DNA of 64,000 nucleotides from Halalkalibacter suaedae (GCF_017939705.1 NZ_JAGKSQ010000005.1:248001-312000); one strand, 5' to 3'; positions 52,106 to 60,792 are shown, counted from the first letter of the stretch. Numbers and translations are program-made. Notes: a model not told the origin generated them from the letters alone.

Positions 52106-55100
52106 CTACTTTTTTAACGGCGGTAGATGCTTTTGAATATCTTTGTGCACCCTCATAATTCCCCACATTCCTTGTTCAATGTCCCACATGATGTTCCCAG
52201 AGCGATACATAAAATCACCAGTTTCGCGTTTGATCCCTCCTGCACCACCTAAAAGCTCCAAATCTCGCTTCGAACCAGCAACATTAAATCCGACAAATGA
52301 ATCAATTCGTGAATCAATATCCCTGACGTCAAATTTCCAATTATGCCCATGCAGATGGAATGTATGTGTTCGTCTTCTTTCTGCTGGAGTTACTAACCGA
52401 ATCGTAACCGGATCTCCAGCATAACTCTCAAAGATCAGTGTTGCAGGATCGCCGAATTCTTTTGAGCTAAACAATTCGTGCAGCACAGGGTGTTCCCTGT
52501 ATCGATTGATTAAGCGTTCAGATCGATAATTAAAGCCCCTGGATCCTTGATCATACGTGTCTACTTCTTCAACTCCTTCTTCATCTGAAGCTAATAACAC
52601 TCCATCAATTGGGTCAACAATAAATTGTTTATTTTCGTCTAAAAGTCTAACACCATCATGCATTATTAAAACAAACTCTCTAATATCAGGTAGATAAGGA
52701 TTTCTAATGATGACATTGGCCCCAGTACGAACAGGCTTCAATGTGTACGGATCAAGATATTCACTGAATCTATTCTCAGTTACAAAAGCACCAAAGGCCC
52801 CTTGTGATTTATGATTTCGAATGTCAGCCATATCCCACATCCCACAAGCTCCTACATTTGCATTAACAAACCAACGATAGGTTTTTGATTCTCCAGGCCC
52901 CACCGTCTGATCGCCGTTAAAACCTACTGTTTCTCCTGCTGATGTTTTCACATCGTAATCAACAAGTTGAGGATGCAGAGAGATTCGTAATGATGGTGGA
53001 TAAAAAGCCTGCTCCTTCACAGCGGGATATGGGTATATGCCATCTTGAAAAGGAAAGAGCTCCAACTTCAGGAAGCTAGTTAAAGTCACCTCAACAGTGT
53101 CACCTACATTCGCACGAATAATTAACGGTTCAGGATCTCTTTTCCCTTTCACAATATCATCCATATCCTCCATCAAGGAAAACATGATCCCATGTGGATC
53201 GTGATCTCCATAGCTGTTATAGGTAATAGGAACTTGGAACGCAACAATATCAAACGTTTTCAATTGTAAATGATCCCTATCACTTATACTTTCTAGTTTC
53301 GCCTCAGGAACTTTCTCACATGGTTCCGGAAGGATTTTCGTTCGCTTCTGCGGCTTAAATCGATCTTCTAACGGTATTAAATCAGGTACTCTCTGATCAT
53401 AAGCCCGAATCAGTCCCCATAAACCGTTCCAAAGATCTTCTTCTGTTTCAAAAGCCCATAAATAGTCACCAGATCTTGGTATATATGTTTCAAATGTAAA
53501 TGATTCAGAGATTCCGATATGCTGTTGGTTGGCTAGTTCTGAAGAAAGGTCGCCACGTTCCTTCAGCCATCTTAGACCGTGAAGATTGAAACTATGCGAT
53601 TCTTCCTGTGCCCCTTGAAGCAAGCGGATCCGAATAGGGTCCCCCTCATAAGCTCGAAGGATCGGCGTAATTGGATCTCCTTTCACATAAGAACTAAACG
53701 AATAAGCAGGATCGCATTCTTTTCCAAGTCGAAATTGCAATGGTTCATTTTTATAGTTGACCCCAAACAAACCTGGATCGTCCTGTGAACCTGGAAACTC
53801 TGGTGGATTTAGTGGCTTTTTGTTTCGATCAAAAAGCAATGCAAAATCATGGACAAATAATACCAGGTCACGATAATCGGGAATGAGAGGATTTTTTGTA
53901 GTAATTTGTGTTCCATGAAAGACCTCTTCCCCTGTTTTTGAGTCTAAAAATTTTGTGAATCTTGGTTGGATAACCCCTGAGCCAAAAACACCATGTTGCT
54001 GATCCGTCGCTGCAAATAAATGATCATGGAAAAACCATGCTTTTAACTCAACATCTGCAAAATATTCGTATTTAATCGTCTCTCCTGGTAACACGGAAGA
54101 ATCATAATTCCAACCGACGTTCGCTCCATCATTTACTAGAGTATCGAACTTCACAAAATGAATATGCATAGAGGCTTCATACGTTCTTGTAACTAGTTGG
54201 AACGCATCACCATCCAATATATGTGGCATTCGGTTGGTGAAGTTAATGCGAATACTTGTATTAGCTGTTGAATGAATAACCAAGGGTTCCGGTTCCTTTT
54301 TTCCTGCTAGGATATCGTCAACGTCTTCATCCAGTACATAAAACCTTGCCTTTGGATCATGCCAACCTTGCTTGTTATAAACGATTGGGAATTCGATTAG
54401 AGAAATATTAAATTCTATCATTGGACTATTTTGCGGTGTTGGATCTGAAAAGACAGCACCAGGACGGGGATTAGCTATTGCTGCATTGCGTTCGAGCTCT
54501 GTCAATCCTCTTCCATCCACAATTCCTAAAGGTGGCCTTGGCGCCTTAAAGCCAACCTTTCCTGGGATAAAGTTTGGAAACCCAGGTTTTTCTTTGGTTG
54601 GTTTAGGTGGAGCTGGCCGATCAGGCAGTGGTTGAAGTCGTTGAATAGGAACACCATTTGGATAACATTGACTACCATCCTGTAGCGTATTAAAAATCCG
54701 ATTCATCCCCCACATCCCTACCATAAAATGCGGATAAAGATGACAATGAATAATGGTATCTCCAAATGAACCTTGCAAACTTCCTAAGCCATATAGCGGT
54801 TCAATTGTATAATGAGTTTGTGGACTCACTGATTGCGAATCAATGATATTCGACTCTATATTCTGATGATCCGAAAACCATTGATGAACATGATAATGAA
54901 AAACATGCGTCTCTTTCATACCGGCGTGAACAAGTCGAATCCGTGCTGGGTCTCCTACATACCCTTTTAAAATCGGTGTTGCAGGATCGCCATATACCCA
55001 TGAGTCATGATGAACCTCCTCACCATCACAATCTGGACACACGACACCCTCGCTAATTAACTGCTGCCGCCTGTGCATTGGTTCATAACGATAATTAACT

Positions 55101-55747
55101 CCGTGGAAGGATTCTGTTTCTTGGTTGGTCATTGGATCAATCGGGTTATTGCCTGTAAGATCATCTATTTCCATTTCATCATGAAAGATCCAAGCGTATT
55201 CACGATGAGAAGGCAGCAAAGGATGATGAATATCAGCATCAATCCCACAGTTCATTGGTTTTCCTGTTACAGGATCGGTCCACCAAGAAAACCGTCTTTC
55301 AACAAAGAGAGCACCGAATAAACCATTTGAGTTCGATCCGTTTTCACTGCTTGAAGGATTCCCCAAGTCTGAGAAAAAACAGATCCCTTCTTTTACCGCA
55401 CGAATTTTATATAAAAGGCTCTTTCCTGGTGCAACGGTCGAATCCTCGTTGAAGCCTACATATGCACCATCGGATTGACAGACATTGTATTCAGCATCTT
55501 GAAAATGCATTCCCGCGTGAAAAGGAACTTTATTTTCAAAAAGGATTTCCACTTCATCACCTTCATTTGCCCGAATAACAAGGGGACGGACTAGCTCAAC
55601 AGGTGTAAAGGGATTCTTTCTCACAAGCTCTCTAACCTTATCTTCATTCTCCTTCAGTACGTACATATATCCATTTGGATTATGATCTCCAAATGTGTTG
55701 ACGACGATTCGAATTGGAATCGCGACAACATGATAGTATCGTCTCAT
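52106..55747 (-). CDS. mnxG: MnxG: giant multicopper manganese oxidase
   Basis: The ~1213-residue protein has several cupredoxin domains. The type 1/3 copper motif H334-C335-H336-x3-H340-x4-M345 (HCHLYPHFMVGM) lies in the first third, paired with H284/H286/H288 (HYHVH). Further His pairs are H77/H81, H528/H530, H574/H576 and H1131/H1133/H1135 (HLHGH). Length, copper-site placement and the mnxE/F genes upstream identify Bacillus MnxG, which oxidises Mn(II) to Mn(IV) oxide on the spore surface. The ATG at 55747 is chosen for AAAAGGGGG; a longer frame overlaps mnxF. No signal peptide is seen. Confidence 0.96.
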   Translation of the reverse strand: MRRYYHVVAIPIRIVVNTFGDHNPNGYMYVLKENEDKVRELVRKNPFTPVELVRPLVIRANEGDEVEILFENKVPFHAGMHFQDAEYNVCQSDGAYVGFNEDSTVAPGKSLLYKIRAVKEGICFFSDLGNPSSSENGSNSNGLFGALFVERRFSWWTDPVTGKPMNCGIDADIHHPLLPSHREYAWIFHDEMEIDDLTGNNPIDPMTNQETESFHGVNYRYEPMHRRQQLISEGVVCPDCDGEEVHHDSWVYGDPATPILKGYVGDPARIRLVHAGMKETHVFHYHVHQWFSDHQNIESNIIDSQSVSPQTHYTIEPLYGLGSLQGSFGDTIIHCHLYPHFMVGMWGMNRIFNTLQDGSQCYPNGVPIQRLQPLPDRPAPPKPTKEKPGFPNFIPGKVGFKAPRPPLGIVDGRGLTELERNAAIANPRPGAVFSDPTPQNSPMIEFNISLIEFPIVYNKQGWHDPKARFYVLDEDVDDILAGKKEPEPLVIHSTANTSIRINFTNRMPHILDGDAFQLVTRTYEASMHIHFVKFDTLVNDGANVGWNYDSSVLPGETIKYEYFADVELKAWFFHDHLFAATDQQHGVFGSGVIQPRFTKFLDSKTGEEVFHGTQITTKNPLIPDYRDLVLFVHDFALLFDRNKKPLNPPEFPGSQDDPGLFGVNYKNEPLQFRLGKECDPAYSFSSYVKGDPITPILRAYEGDPIRIRLLQGAQEESHSFNLHGLRWLKERGDLSSELANQQHIGISESFTFETYIPRSGDYLWAFETEEDLWNGLWGLIRAYDQRVPDLIPLEDRFKPQKRTKILPEPCEKVPEAKLESISDRDHLQLKTFDIVAFQVPITYNSYGDHDPHGIMFSLMEDMDDIVKGKRDPEPLIIRANVGDTVEVTLTSFLKLELFPFQDGIYPYPAVKEQAFYPPSLRISLHPQLVDYDVKTSAGETVGFNGDQTVGPGESKTYRWFVNANVGACGMWDMADIRNHKSQGAFGAFVTENRFSEYLDPYTLKPVRTGANVIIRNPYLPDIREFVLIMHDGVRLLDENKQFIVDPIDGVLLASDEEGVEEVDTYDQGSRGFNYRSERLINRYREHPVLHELFSSKEFGDPATLIFESYAGDPVTIRLVTPAERRRTHTFHLHGHNWKFDVRDIDSRIDSFVGFNVAGSKRDLELLGGAGGIKRETGDFMYRSGNIMWDIEQGMWGIMRVHKDIQKHLPPLKK

Positions 55748-55761
55748 GGAGTGTCCCCCTT

Positions 55762-56070
55762 TTAGCATTCTTTTAGATTGGGAATCTTAGGGCCATTTTC
55801 TTTCTCAATATAAAACACTTCAACATTGTGAATATGAACTGTCCACTCACTATCCTCTAATGCAGCTACTGAGGTTGTCTCAACATCTAATACTGCCATA
55901 TCCTCAACGACATCTTTTATTTTGCCGACGAACATAAACGGAAAAGAAGGTGTTAGGATAAAGACTCTCTTACCAATTCCTCTTCTAAAAGCAGCAATCA
56001 TTGCTTCATCATGAATCGCATTGACAGAAAAATCATCCATATTTACGAGTTGTTTATCAATAGGGTTCAA
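55762..56070 (-). CDS. mnxF: MnxF: small subunit of the Mn oxidase complex
   Basis: The 102-residue protein has an Sm-like pattern, FRRGIGKRVFILTPSFPFMF, VGKIKDVVEDMAVLDVE, then WTVHIHNVEVFYIE. In Bacillus sp. PL-12 MnxE and MnxF form a ring-like hexamer that binds copper and holds MnxG. The start is a TTG 6 bases after AGGAGGGG; an ATG is available ten codons later. Gaps to mnxE (12 bases) and mnxG (14 bases) show one operon. The HIH motif could bind copper. Confidence 0.88.
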   Translation of the reverse strand: MNPIDKQLVNMDDFSVNAIHDEAMIAAFRRGIGKRVFILTPSFPFMFVGKIKDVVEDMAVLDVETTSVAALEDSEWTVHIHNVEVFYIEKENGPKIPNLKEC

Positions 56071-56082
56071 ATAAATCCCCTC

Positions 56083-56382
56083 CTAAGTTAATGGAAATAC
56101 TTGATCACATGGAATGTCTGAAGAAAACGAAGATATTTTTTCGATTGGAATACTTAATGGTAGCGGAAACTCATAGAAAGGTGCATTGACCATTTTTATC
56201 GTAACAGGTGATAATGTCACATGACCTCTAGTCACTTCGGTTACTGTTCCACAGAAAATGGGCCGAAACACCTGACCTAATAAATCAAGCTGTGATGATT
56301 CTGTAACGATTAACACTTCTTCATCGATTAGCTTTTCAAGGTTGCGATATAAACGATCTTCAATTTGTTTATTTTTTTCCAT
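56083..56382 (-). CDS. mnxE: MnxE: small subunit of the Mn oxidase complex
   Basis: The 99-residue protein MEKNKQIEDRLYRNLEKLID is predicted mostly beta after an N-terminal helix: EEVLIVTESSQLDLLG, FCGTVTEVTRGHVTLSPVTI, PLSIPIEKISSFSS. That is the same turn order as MnxF and the coat-like neighbours. It has one Cys and few His. AGGGAGGT is 7 bases before the ATG. Position between mnxD and mnxF and size identify it as MnxE. Confidence 0.85.
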   Translation of the reverse strand: MEKNKQIEDRLYRNLEKLIDEEVLIVTESSQLDLLGQVFRPIFCGTVTEVTRGHVTLSPVTIKMVNAPFYEFPLPLSIPIEKISSFSSDIPCDQVFPLT

Positions 56383-56417
56383 TTGACGTACCTCCCTAAA
56401 ATAGTGAGTCAGGCATC

Positions 56418-57125
56418 TTACTTGTACATTCTTCTAAACATATCTGTAAACTTTCTAGCCAATTGAAACATTCTTATGGTAGAAACATAATGAATCTCAG
56501 TAAATTTTATATAGTGATGATCAGAGAAACTTCTAATATGAAGCAGATCTTTCTTGGCCTCTAAGATTTTCCCTATATGGTACGTATCGTTAACTCTGAC
56601 CTTTACCCATGTCCCGCTCCATGAGTGAAGATTTGTTCGGAGTGTCTCTTCAAAAAATTGCTGAATTAAGGTATCTTTTCTTGCTACGGTTTTTCCAAAT
56701 TGAGTAACCAATTTATTTTTTAGATCGTTATCATACAGAAAATGCTGATGTGAATTGGAGTAGGTCGGTGTACCATAGGGGATATTGGCTGAATCAATTG
56801 CTGTATAAGGAATCCAGATTCTATTTTGTAGATTGGTGAGCATGACAAAATCTCTTCCAATAGCAGTAACCTTCGCTTCAATTGGGACATCCTCTTCATT
56901 CTTCAGTATTACTACTACCTGCTGATTTCTTTTCATTTTAAAAAACATCTTTAATACAAGTGGCTTTCTTCTACTCTCATCATGTTTGGAAATATTAAAA
57001 AGGCTAGCTTGATTCATGTACTCTGTTAAAATTCTGGTCTCTTCGCTTGAAACAGCACTTGTTGGAGAGGAAAATGTTTTGGGAAGAGTTTTTTTTATAA
57101 TCGTTTGTTCATCTTTATGGGTCAT
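56418..57125 (-). CDS. mnxD: MnxD-like protein with two Sm-like modules
   Basis: The 235-residue protein is named by its place in the operon. Its middle has FKMKRNQQVVVILKNEEDVP, IEAKVTAIGRDFVMLTNLQN, RIWIPYTAIDSANIP. The C-terminal half has SGTWVKVRVNDTYHIGKILE, AKKDLLHIRSFSDHHYIKFT, EIHYVSTI. Both look like the small barrels of MnxE/F. The N-terminal 60 residues are polar. No enzyme motif is seen. AGGGGTGAG precedes the ATG; 35 bases to mnxE. Confidence 0.8.
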   Translation of the reverse strand: MTHKDEQTIIKKTLPKTFSSPTSAVSSEETRILTEYMNQASLFNISKHDESRRKPLVLKMFFKMKRNQQVVVILKNEEDVPIEAKVTAIGRDFVMLTNLQNRIWIPYTAIDSANIPYGTPTYSNSHQHFLYDNDLKNKLVTQFGKTVARKDTLIQQFFEETLRTNLHSWSGTWVKVRVNDTYHIGKILEAKKDLLHIRSFSDHHYIKFTEIHYVSTIRMFQLARKFTDMFRRMYK

Positions 57126-57230
57126 GATCTCACCCCTACCCTACCTAATTGAAAGACTGTTAATAACCTAACTTGACTTCCTCACTCGTAGTTCTTATAT
57201 CATATGGACTATAAGCTAGTAAGTCTTAAA

Positions 57231-57827
57231 CTAATTCTCATTTATAAGTAACTGAATATTACTCACAAGCTCTTCTAGGTTAACGGCTTTACTATTCGTT
57301 GCCATATCATGATGCGACCGAATCGTATTACTAGCATCAACCAAGTACATTGTTGTGCTATGAGTGATAAAACCATCGGAAGTTTTTTCGTTGAACATAC
57401 TAAATTGCTCGGTAATCTGTTTCGTTTGCTCTATAGAACCTCGTAAGAAAAACCAATTACTTGCGGCAACTCTAAAGTTTTCCTTATATTCAGTTATCTT
57501 TTCTACTGTGTCTACTTCAGGATCAAGTGTGATTAAAATGATCTGGTACTCAGAATCATCGAGCCCATCTTTTTTCAGCTTCTCTTGCAGGTTCTTTAAG
57601 TCCAAAATCGTTAGCGGGCACACATCGGGACATTTCGTATAAAAGAAAGTCACAAGCTTAATTTTGTCATTAGCCAGGTCGTAGTCACTTCCATCAAGTG
57701 CAGTAAAAATTGGTGCTTCAACTACTCTGAGCTTCGGTAATTCTACTGTCCGAGGCCAAAAGAAGAAGATAGCAAAAAATCCAGCAAGCATGCAGAAAGC
57801 AACAATGAACTTGAACCTAAAGTTCAT
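57231..57827 (-). CDS. mnxC: MnxC: SCO1/SenC-like copper chaperone
   Basis: The ~198-residue protein has one N-terminal membrane helix (FKFIVAFCMLAGFFAIFFFW). The SCO thioredoxin-like domain has the copper/redox pair C66-x3-C70 (KCPDVCPLT) and the conserved His in ITHSTTMYLVD; LVTFFYTKCPD and ITLDPEVDTVEK are standard SCO1 motifs. SCO proteins load copper or reduce target cysteines; here the target is probably MnxG. The ATG at 57827 follows AAAGGAG. Confidence 0.92.
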   Translation of the reverse strand: MNFRFKFIVAFCMLAGFFAIFFFWPRTVELPKLRVVEAPIFTALDGSDYDLANDKIKLVTFFYTKCPDVCPLTILDLKNLQEKLKKDGLDDSEYQIILITLDPEVDTVEKITEYKENFRVAASNWFFLRGSIEQTKQITEQFSMFNEKTSDGFITHSTTMYLVDASNTIRSHHDMATNSKAVNLEELVSNIQLLINEN

Positions 57828-57899
57828 AAACAAGCTCCTTTTTCATTATTCATTTAAATAGATTGCTTTCCGAGAAGAAGTGAATCTTCGTTGAACCTC

Positions 57900-58361
57900 C
57901 TAAACTTTTAGTGAGTATAAAATTAGACTAAGAGACATCGATAAAAGAAGAGTCGTAAACCCACTTAATTGGTATAGATTGAGGAGGATATCCGGCCCAG
58001 ACTCGAGCGGTATTTTGCAAAGGGCTGGATCCTTGAGAACTTCCCCCATCATTACACCCATAGAACTACCAACAGCCCCACTATATAGACCTGTAAGAAT
58101 AGAGTGGAATTTCACAAGTGAACCGAACAAGCATCCAATCATAATTCCGATAAACAAATTCAAGAAAAACAATGAGGTTAATTGTAAAGGAAGGGCAACT
58201 GTCACATGAAGACAAATGACCAATGTTGAAATCATCGTCGTAGTCATTGTTAGTGTCATTGCAAAACGATCATCATATAGCACTCTTTTCTTTCTTAAAA
58301 TGCGATAACACATAATAACACTTATAAGATTCCAAAGGCCCAAAATATAGATTAAAAGCAT
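57900..58361 (-). CDS. mnxB: MnxB-like polytopic membrane protein
   Basis: The 153-residue protein has four to five hydrophobic helices. The segment GIMIGCLFGSLVKFHSILTG closely parallels GIVIGGLFGALFDYQTFLTG in the next upstream gene, so the two are paralogues from an old duplication. Glycine-rich helices with a few Met/Cys/His suggest a small channel or ion carrier; that is inference. Named by operon position. AAAGGGG precedes the ATG; 11 bases separate it from mnxA. Confidence 0.78.
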   Translation of the reverse strand: MLLIYILGLWNLISVIMCYRILRKKRVLYDDRFAMTLTMTTTMISTLVICLHVTVALPLQLTSLFFLNLFIGIMIGCLFGSLVKFHSILTGLYSGAVGSSMGVMMGEVLKDPALCKIPLESGPDILLNLYQLSGFTTLLLSMSLSLILYSLKV

Positions 58362-58372
58362 ACTCCACCCCT

Positions 58373-58795
58373 TTAGGACCTGATGATGGATACAATAATA
58401 AGTGAAATCGCAGCACCTATTAATCCCTCTAGTGCTACAATAAAAAGAAATTGGTCAGTAAGAATGGAGCCTATCATAGGAGACATCAGACCTAGCATGA
58501 GCCCATTACTAAATCCTGTTAAAAATGTTTGATAATCAAACAAAGCCCCGAATAGTCCCCCTATCACTATCCCAATCAGCGTAGATATGATGGTGATCAC
58601 TGTAAAATGAAAAGGATATTGAAAAATTAATAATACTCCACTAATTAAGGCCATCATCCCTCCCGCAACAATCGCTATATTCATTCCTAACTGAAACCCT
58701 ATAAACTTTCGACAACGAAAAATATAAAAATACAAGGCTATGATTACAACAAAATTTATATATAAAAGATAAATCATGTTAATATCGCCCACCAT
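58373..58795 (-). CDS. mnxA: MnxA-like polytopic membrane protein
   Basis: The ~140-residue protein has four or five membrane helices (IYLLYINFVVIIALYFYIF, MNIAIVAGGMMALISGVLLI, TVITIISTLIGIVIGGLFG) and is paralogous to the next gene. First gene of the mnx operon by position. The start is uncertain: an ATG at 58795, GTG at 58792 and ATG at 58777 all have GGTG-type purines nearby, and the shortest fits best with the SigK-like element at 58808. Confidence 0.75.
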   Translation of the reverse strand: MVGDINMIYLLYINFVVIIALYFYIFRCRKFIGFQLGMNIAIVAGGMMALISGVLLIFQYPFHFTVITIISTLIGIVIGGLFGALFDYQTFLTGFSNGLMLGLMSPMIGSILTDQFLFIVALEGLIGAAISLIIVSIIRS

Positions 58796-58807
58796 ATCAC
58801 CTCAAAT

Positions 58808-58816
58808 TAAAATATG
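58808..58816 (-). promoter_or_regulatory. Candidate SigK -10 element of the mnx operon
   Basis: Minus strand CATATTTTA fits CATAnnnTA exactly. The nearest upstream AC sits about 19-20 bases away rather than 16-17, and a palindrome ATACAT/ATGTAT lies in between. A SigK-type site upstream of mnx is reported for Bacillus sp. SG-1. The start point would fall very near the first ribosome site. Confidence 0.4.
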
Positions 58817-58877
58817 ACCGATACATCTTGGCCTATGTATTTTTAAATTTCTTTATTTATAAAAGTTGATTTAATAC

Positions 58878-58903
58878 AAAAAAGCCCTTTATGTAAAGGA
58901 CTT
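58878..58903 (-). terminator. Intrinsic terminator of the GntR-gene transcript
   Basis: Minus-strand stem AAGTCCTTT/AAAGGGCTT followed by TTTTTG, next to the B repeat. Confidence 0.6.
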
Positions 58904-59125
58904 CAGCCTGTCGACAAAGTCTTTCAGTCGACAGTGTTTTTGATTAGTAGTCAGGAGGTGCTCTTCGACCTCGCTACCGGGATGGGGGGCACGCACCCGC
59001 CGGCGGGCGTTGAACTAACCGGCTACGCCGGTGGATTTCAACCTGTGCTTTCCTCCTGCAGGAGTCGGCCCGTCCACCCCGTCCGCTTTTTCTAGTGCAA
59101 GAAGGAAACTTGCTTCTCTTCAAAG
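58901..59125 (+). repeat. Family B repeat, copy 3
   Basis: CTTCAGCCTGTCGACAAAG, CGCTACCGGGATGGGGGGCA, AACCGGC-TAC-GCCGGT, TCCTCCTGCAGGAGTCGGCC and CCCGTCCGCTTTT match the copies at 32834 and 39106. The left hairpin is shortened. An open frame reading out of this element (from 59031) is not a gene. Confidence 0.78.
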
Positions 59126-59230
59126 TAGAGACAGAGGTTTGTTTTTTTCTATAATATTACTGATAAAAATGAATAGAAGAGAATTTGTTATTTTGTACAA
59201 TCACAACAAGAAACGGACCAACCATACTTT

Positions 59231-59878
59231 TCATATTCCAGAAGACATAATAATTCTTTCTCGGATTTTCCCGAAGGATTCTTTACATATTCGCTTAATA
59301 CTAGAATACTCTTCCTTTCTAATTGCTTCATAAATGTCTTGATTTAATTCGTTTGCTGAATAGTGCTTTTGGTTAGGTGTTAATCTATAATTAACCATCG
59401 CCATTAGGATAAACTTATCCTTTAACCCATCCATTATTTCTAGCATTGTATGATTGTTAACAGATGAAATCATACAGCACGTAAAGAGAATATGGTTGTG
59501 AATATATGAATAATAGTCACCGTTCTTTTCTGCCTCAAATTGTTGGTCTAAATACATTTTCAACTTATCAAGGTTAAATCTATTGCCTCTTGACACCACT
59601 TCATCAACAGAAAGTTCTTGAAAGAATGAAATCAATTGCAAAATATCTAATGTCTCTTTCAATGAAATTTCTTTCACCTGAATTCCCCGGTTTTTAATCG
59701 ATAAGACAAATCCCTCAGATTCCAGACGAGAGATTGCACCTCTAATAGGAGTGCGACTCATATTTAATTCTTTTGCTAATCCGTTTTCCGATAAAAACAG
59801 ACCTGGCATATAAGTTGCATTAATTAAATTTTCCCGGATTTTTGCATAGGCGATATCGACCAATGATTGCTGAGTCAT
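59231..59878 (-). CDS. GntR-family (FCD-type) regulator
   Basis: The 215-residue protein has the GntR HTH YAKIRENLINATYMPGLFLS, ENGLAKELNMSRTPIRGAIS, RLESEGFVLSIKNRGIQV. A helical FCD-like ligand domain of about 140 residues follows, with HNHILFTCCMISSVNNHTML and the C-terminal AIRKEEYSSIKRICKESFG. It is 150 bases beyond the phosphatase/phn genes on the same strand and separated by a terminator. A role in controlling the phosphonate-type transporter is likely from position only. Confidence 0.85.
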   Translation of the reverse strand: MTQQSLVDIAYAKIRENLINATYMPGLFLSENGLAKELNMSRTPIRGAISRLESEGFVLSIKNRGIQVKEISLKETLDILQLISFFQELSVDEVVSRGNRFNLDKLKMYLDQQFEAEKNGDYYSYIHNHILFTCCMISSVNNHTMLEIMDGLKDKFILMAMVNYRLTPNQKHYSANELNQDIYEAIRKEEYSSIKRICKESFGKIRERIIMSSGI

Positions 59879-59980
59879 AATTTAGTTTCCTCTCTCACGA
59901 ACATACAATAATTCTAATAAATACTACATTTTTCCACAAGACTATTTGAATTTTAAAAACGTCTACTAAGTTCAAGCAAA

Positions 59981-60010
59981 TAAAAAAAGAAGCGTTTCTC
60001 AACACTTCTT
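59981..60010 (-). terminator. Intrinsic terminator after the phn/phosphatase run
   Basis: Minus-strand AAGAAG/CTTCTT stem with TTTTTTT after it. The stem is short but well placed, about 19 bases past the stop. Confidence 0.6.
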
Positions 60011-60028
60011 AATGATACAGTATTTCTA

Positions 60029-60775
60029 TTATGATACAACAGTTTTCCCTAGACCCAAGAATCGTTTCTTTACGCCATCAATCACATTCTGTCCCACACC
60101 TTTTAATAGTAAATATTGATCGATACTCTCATAGGTATCCAAGATGTATTCGTAGGCCATTAAAATATAGTCTCGCTGTGAGAATAACAGCTCCTTTGGA
60201 ATATTTTCATACATTTTCTCGTATTGCTGAATTGACTCTAAATTCGTATAGGTTACCTCATAATTTGTGACAATATCTTTCTTTTCCACACCTGCTAATC
60301 CTAACAGCAACATAGCTAGTATACCAGTTCGATCCTTGCCCGCCTGACAATGAAAGACGATACAACCTTCTTCAGCTTGTTCAATTACATCAAAAATTCT
60401 CTTCACCGTATCGTTATTTTCTAATAATTGAATGTAAAAATCACCCATCGACATCTCAAAGAATGATTGCGTAATATCTGATACCCTTTCTGTAATGAAT
60501 GGAATGTTATAATAACTACAAAAACCTTCTTTAGAAAGTGGGTTTTGATGTGTTTCGATCTCATCTTCCCCTCTTAAGTCAATGACGGTTTTCACTCCAT
60601 ACTCTTCTAGAAAGTCTATGTCCTCGCTCGAAAGCTTACTCATATCGCTTGACCTTAAAAAAGTATGCCACAATGTTTGTTGCCCATATTCAGTACTATA
60701 GCCACCTAGCTCCCGACAATTTTCCAGGCTTTTGATTGGTAAGCGAACCCAATTTAATTTAGCATTCTTTTTCAT
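60029..60775 (-). CDS. Tyrosine-type phosphatase (PTP/DSP, Y_phosphatase3-like)
   Basis: The 248-residue protein has the Cys-based active site HCQAGKDRTG (C143, R149) and an upstream general-acid-like loop TVIDLRGEDE (66-72). The N-terminal NCRELGGYSTEYGQ is typical of bacterial Y_phosphatase3 enzymes (LipA/PtpB type) that dephosphorylate phosphotyrosine or phosphoinositides. It is the last gene of the phn-type operon, 17 bases after phnE. In this setting it may release phosphate from an imported organophosphate. Confidence 0.88.
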   Translation of the reverse strand: MKKNAKLNWVRLPIKSLENCRELGGYSTEYGQQTLWHTFLRSSDMSKLSSEDIDFLEEYGVKTVIDLRGEDEIETHQNPLSKEGFCSYYNIPFITERVSDITQSFFEMSMGDFYIQLLENNDTVKRIFDVIEQAEEGCIVFHCQAGKDRTGILAMLLLGLAGVEKKDIVTNYEVTYTNLESIQQYEKMYENIPKELLFSQRDYILMAYEYILDTYESIDQYLLLKGVGQNVIDGVKKRFLGLGKTVVS

Positions 60776-60792
60776 CTTCCTGTCCCCCTCTT

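Noticed and set aside
59031-59333. A 100-codon frame on the plus strand
   Set aside because: It begins inside a family B repeat and runs antisense into the GntR gene end; no start signal.
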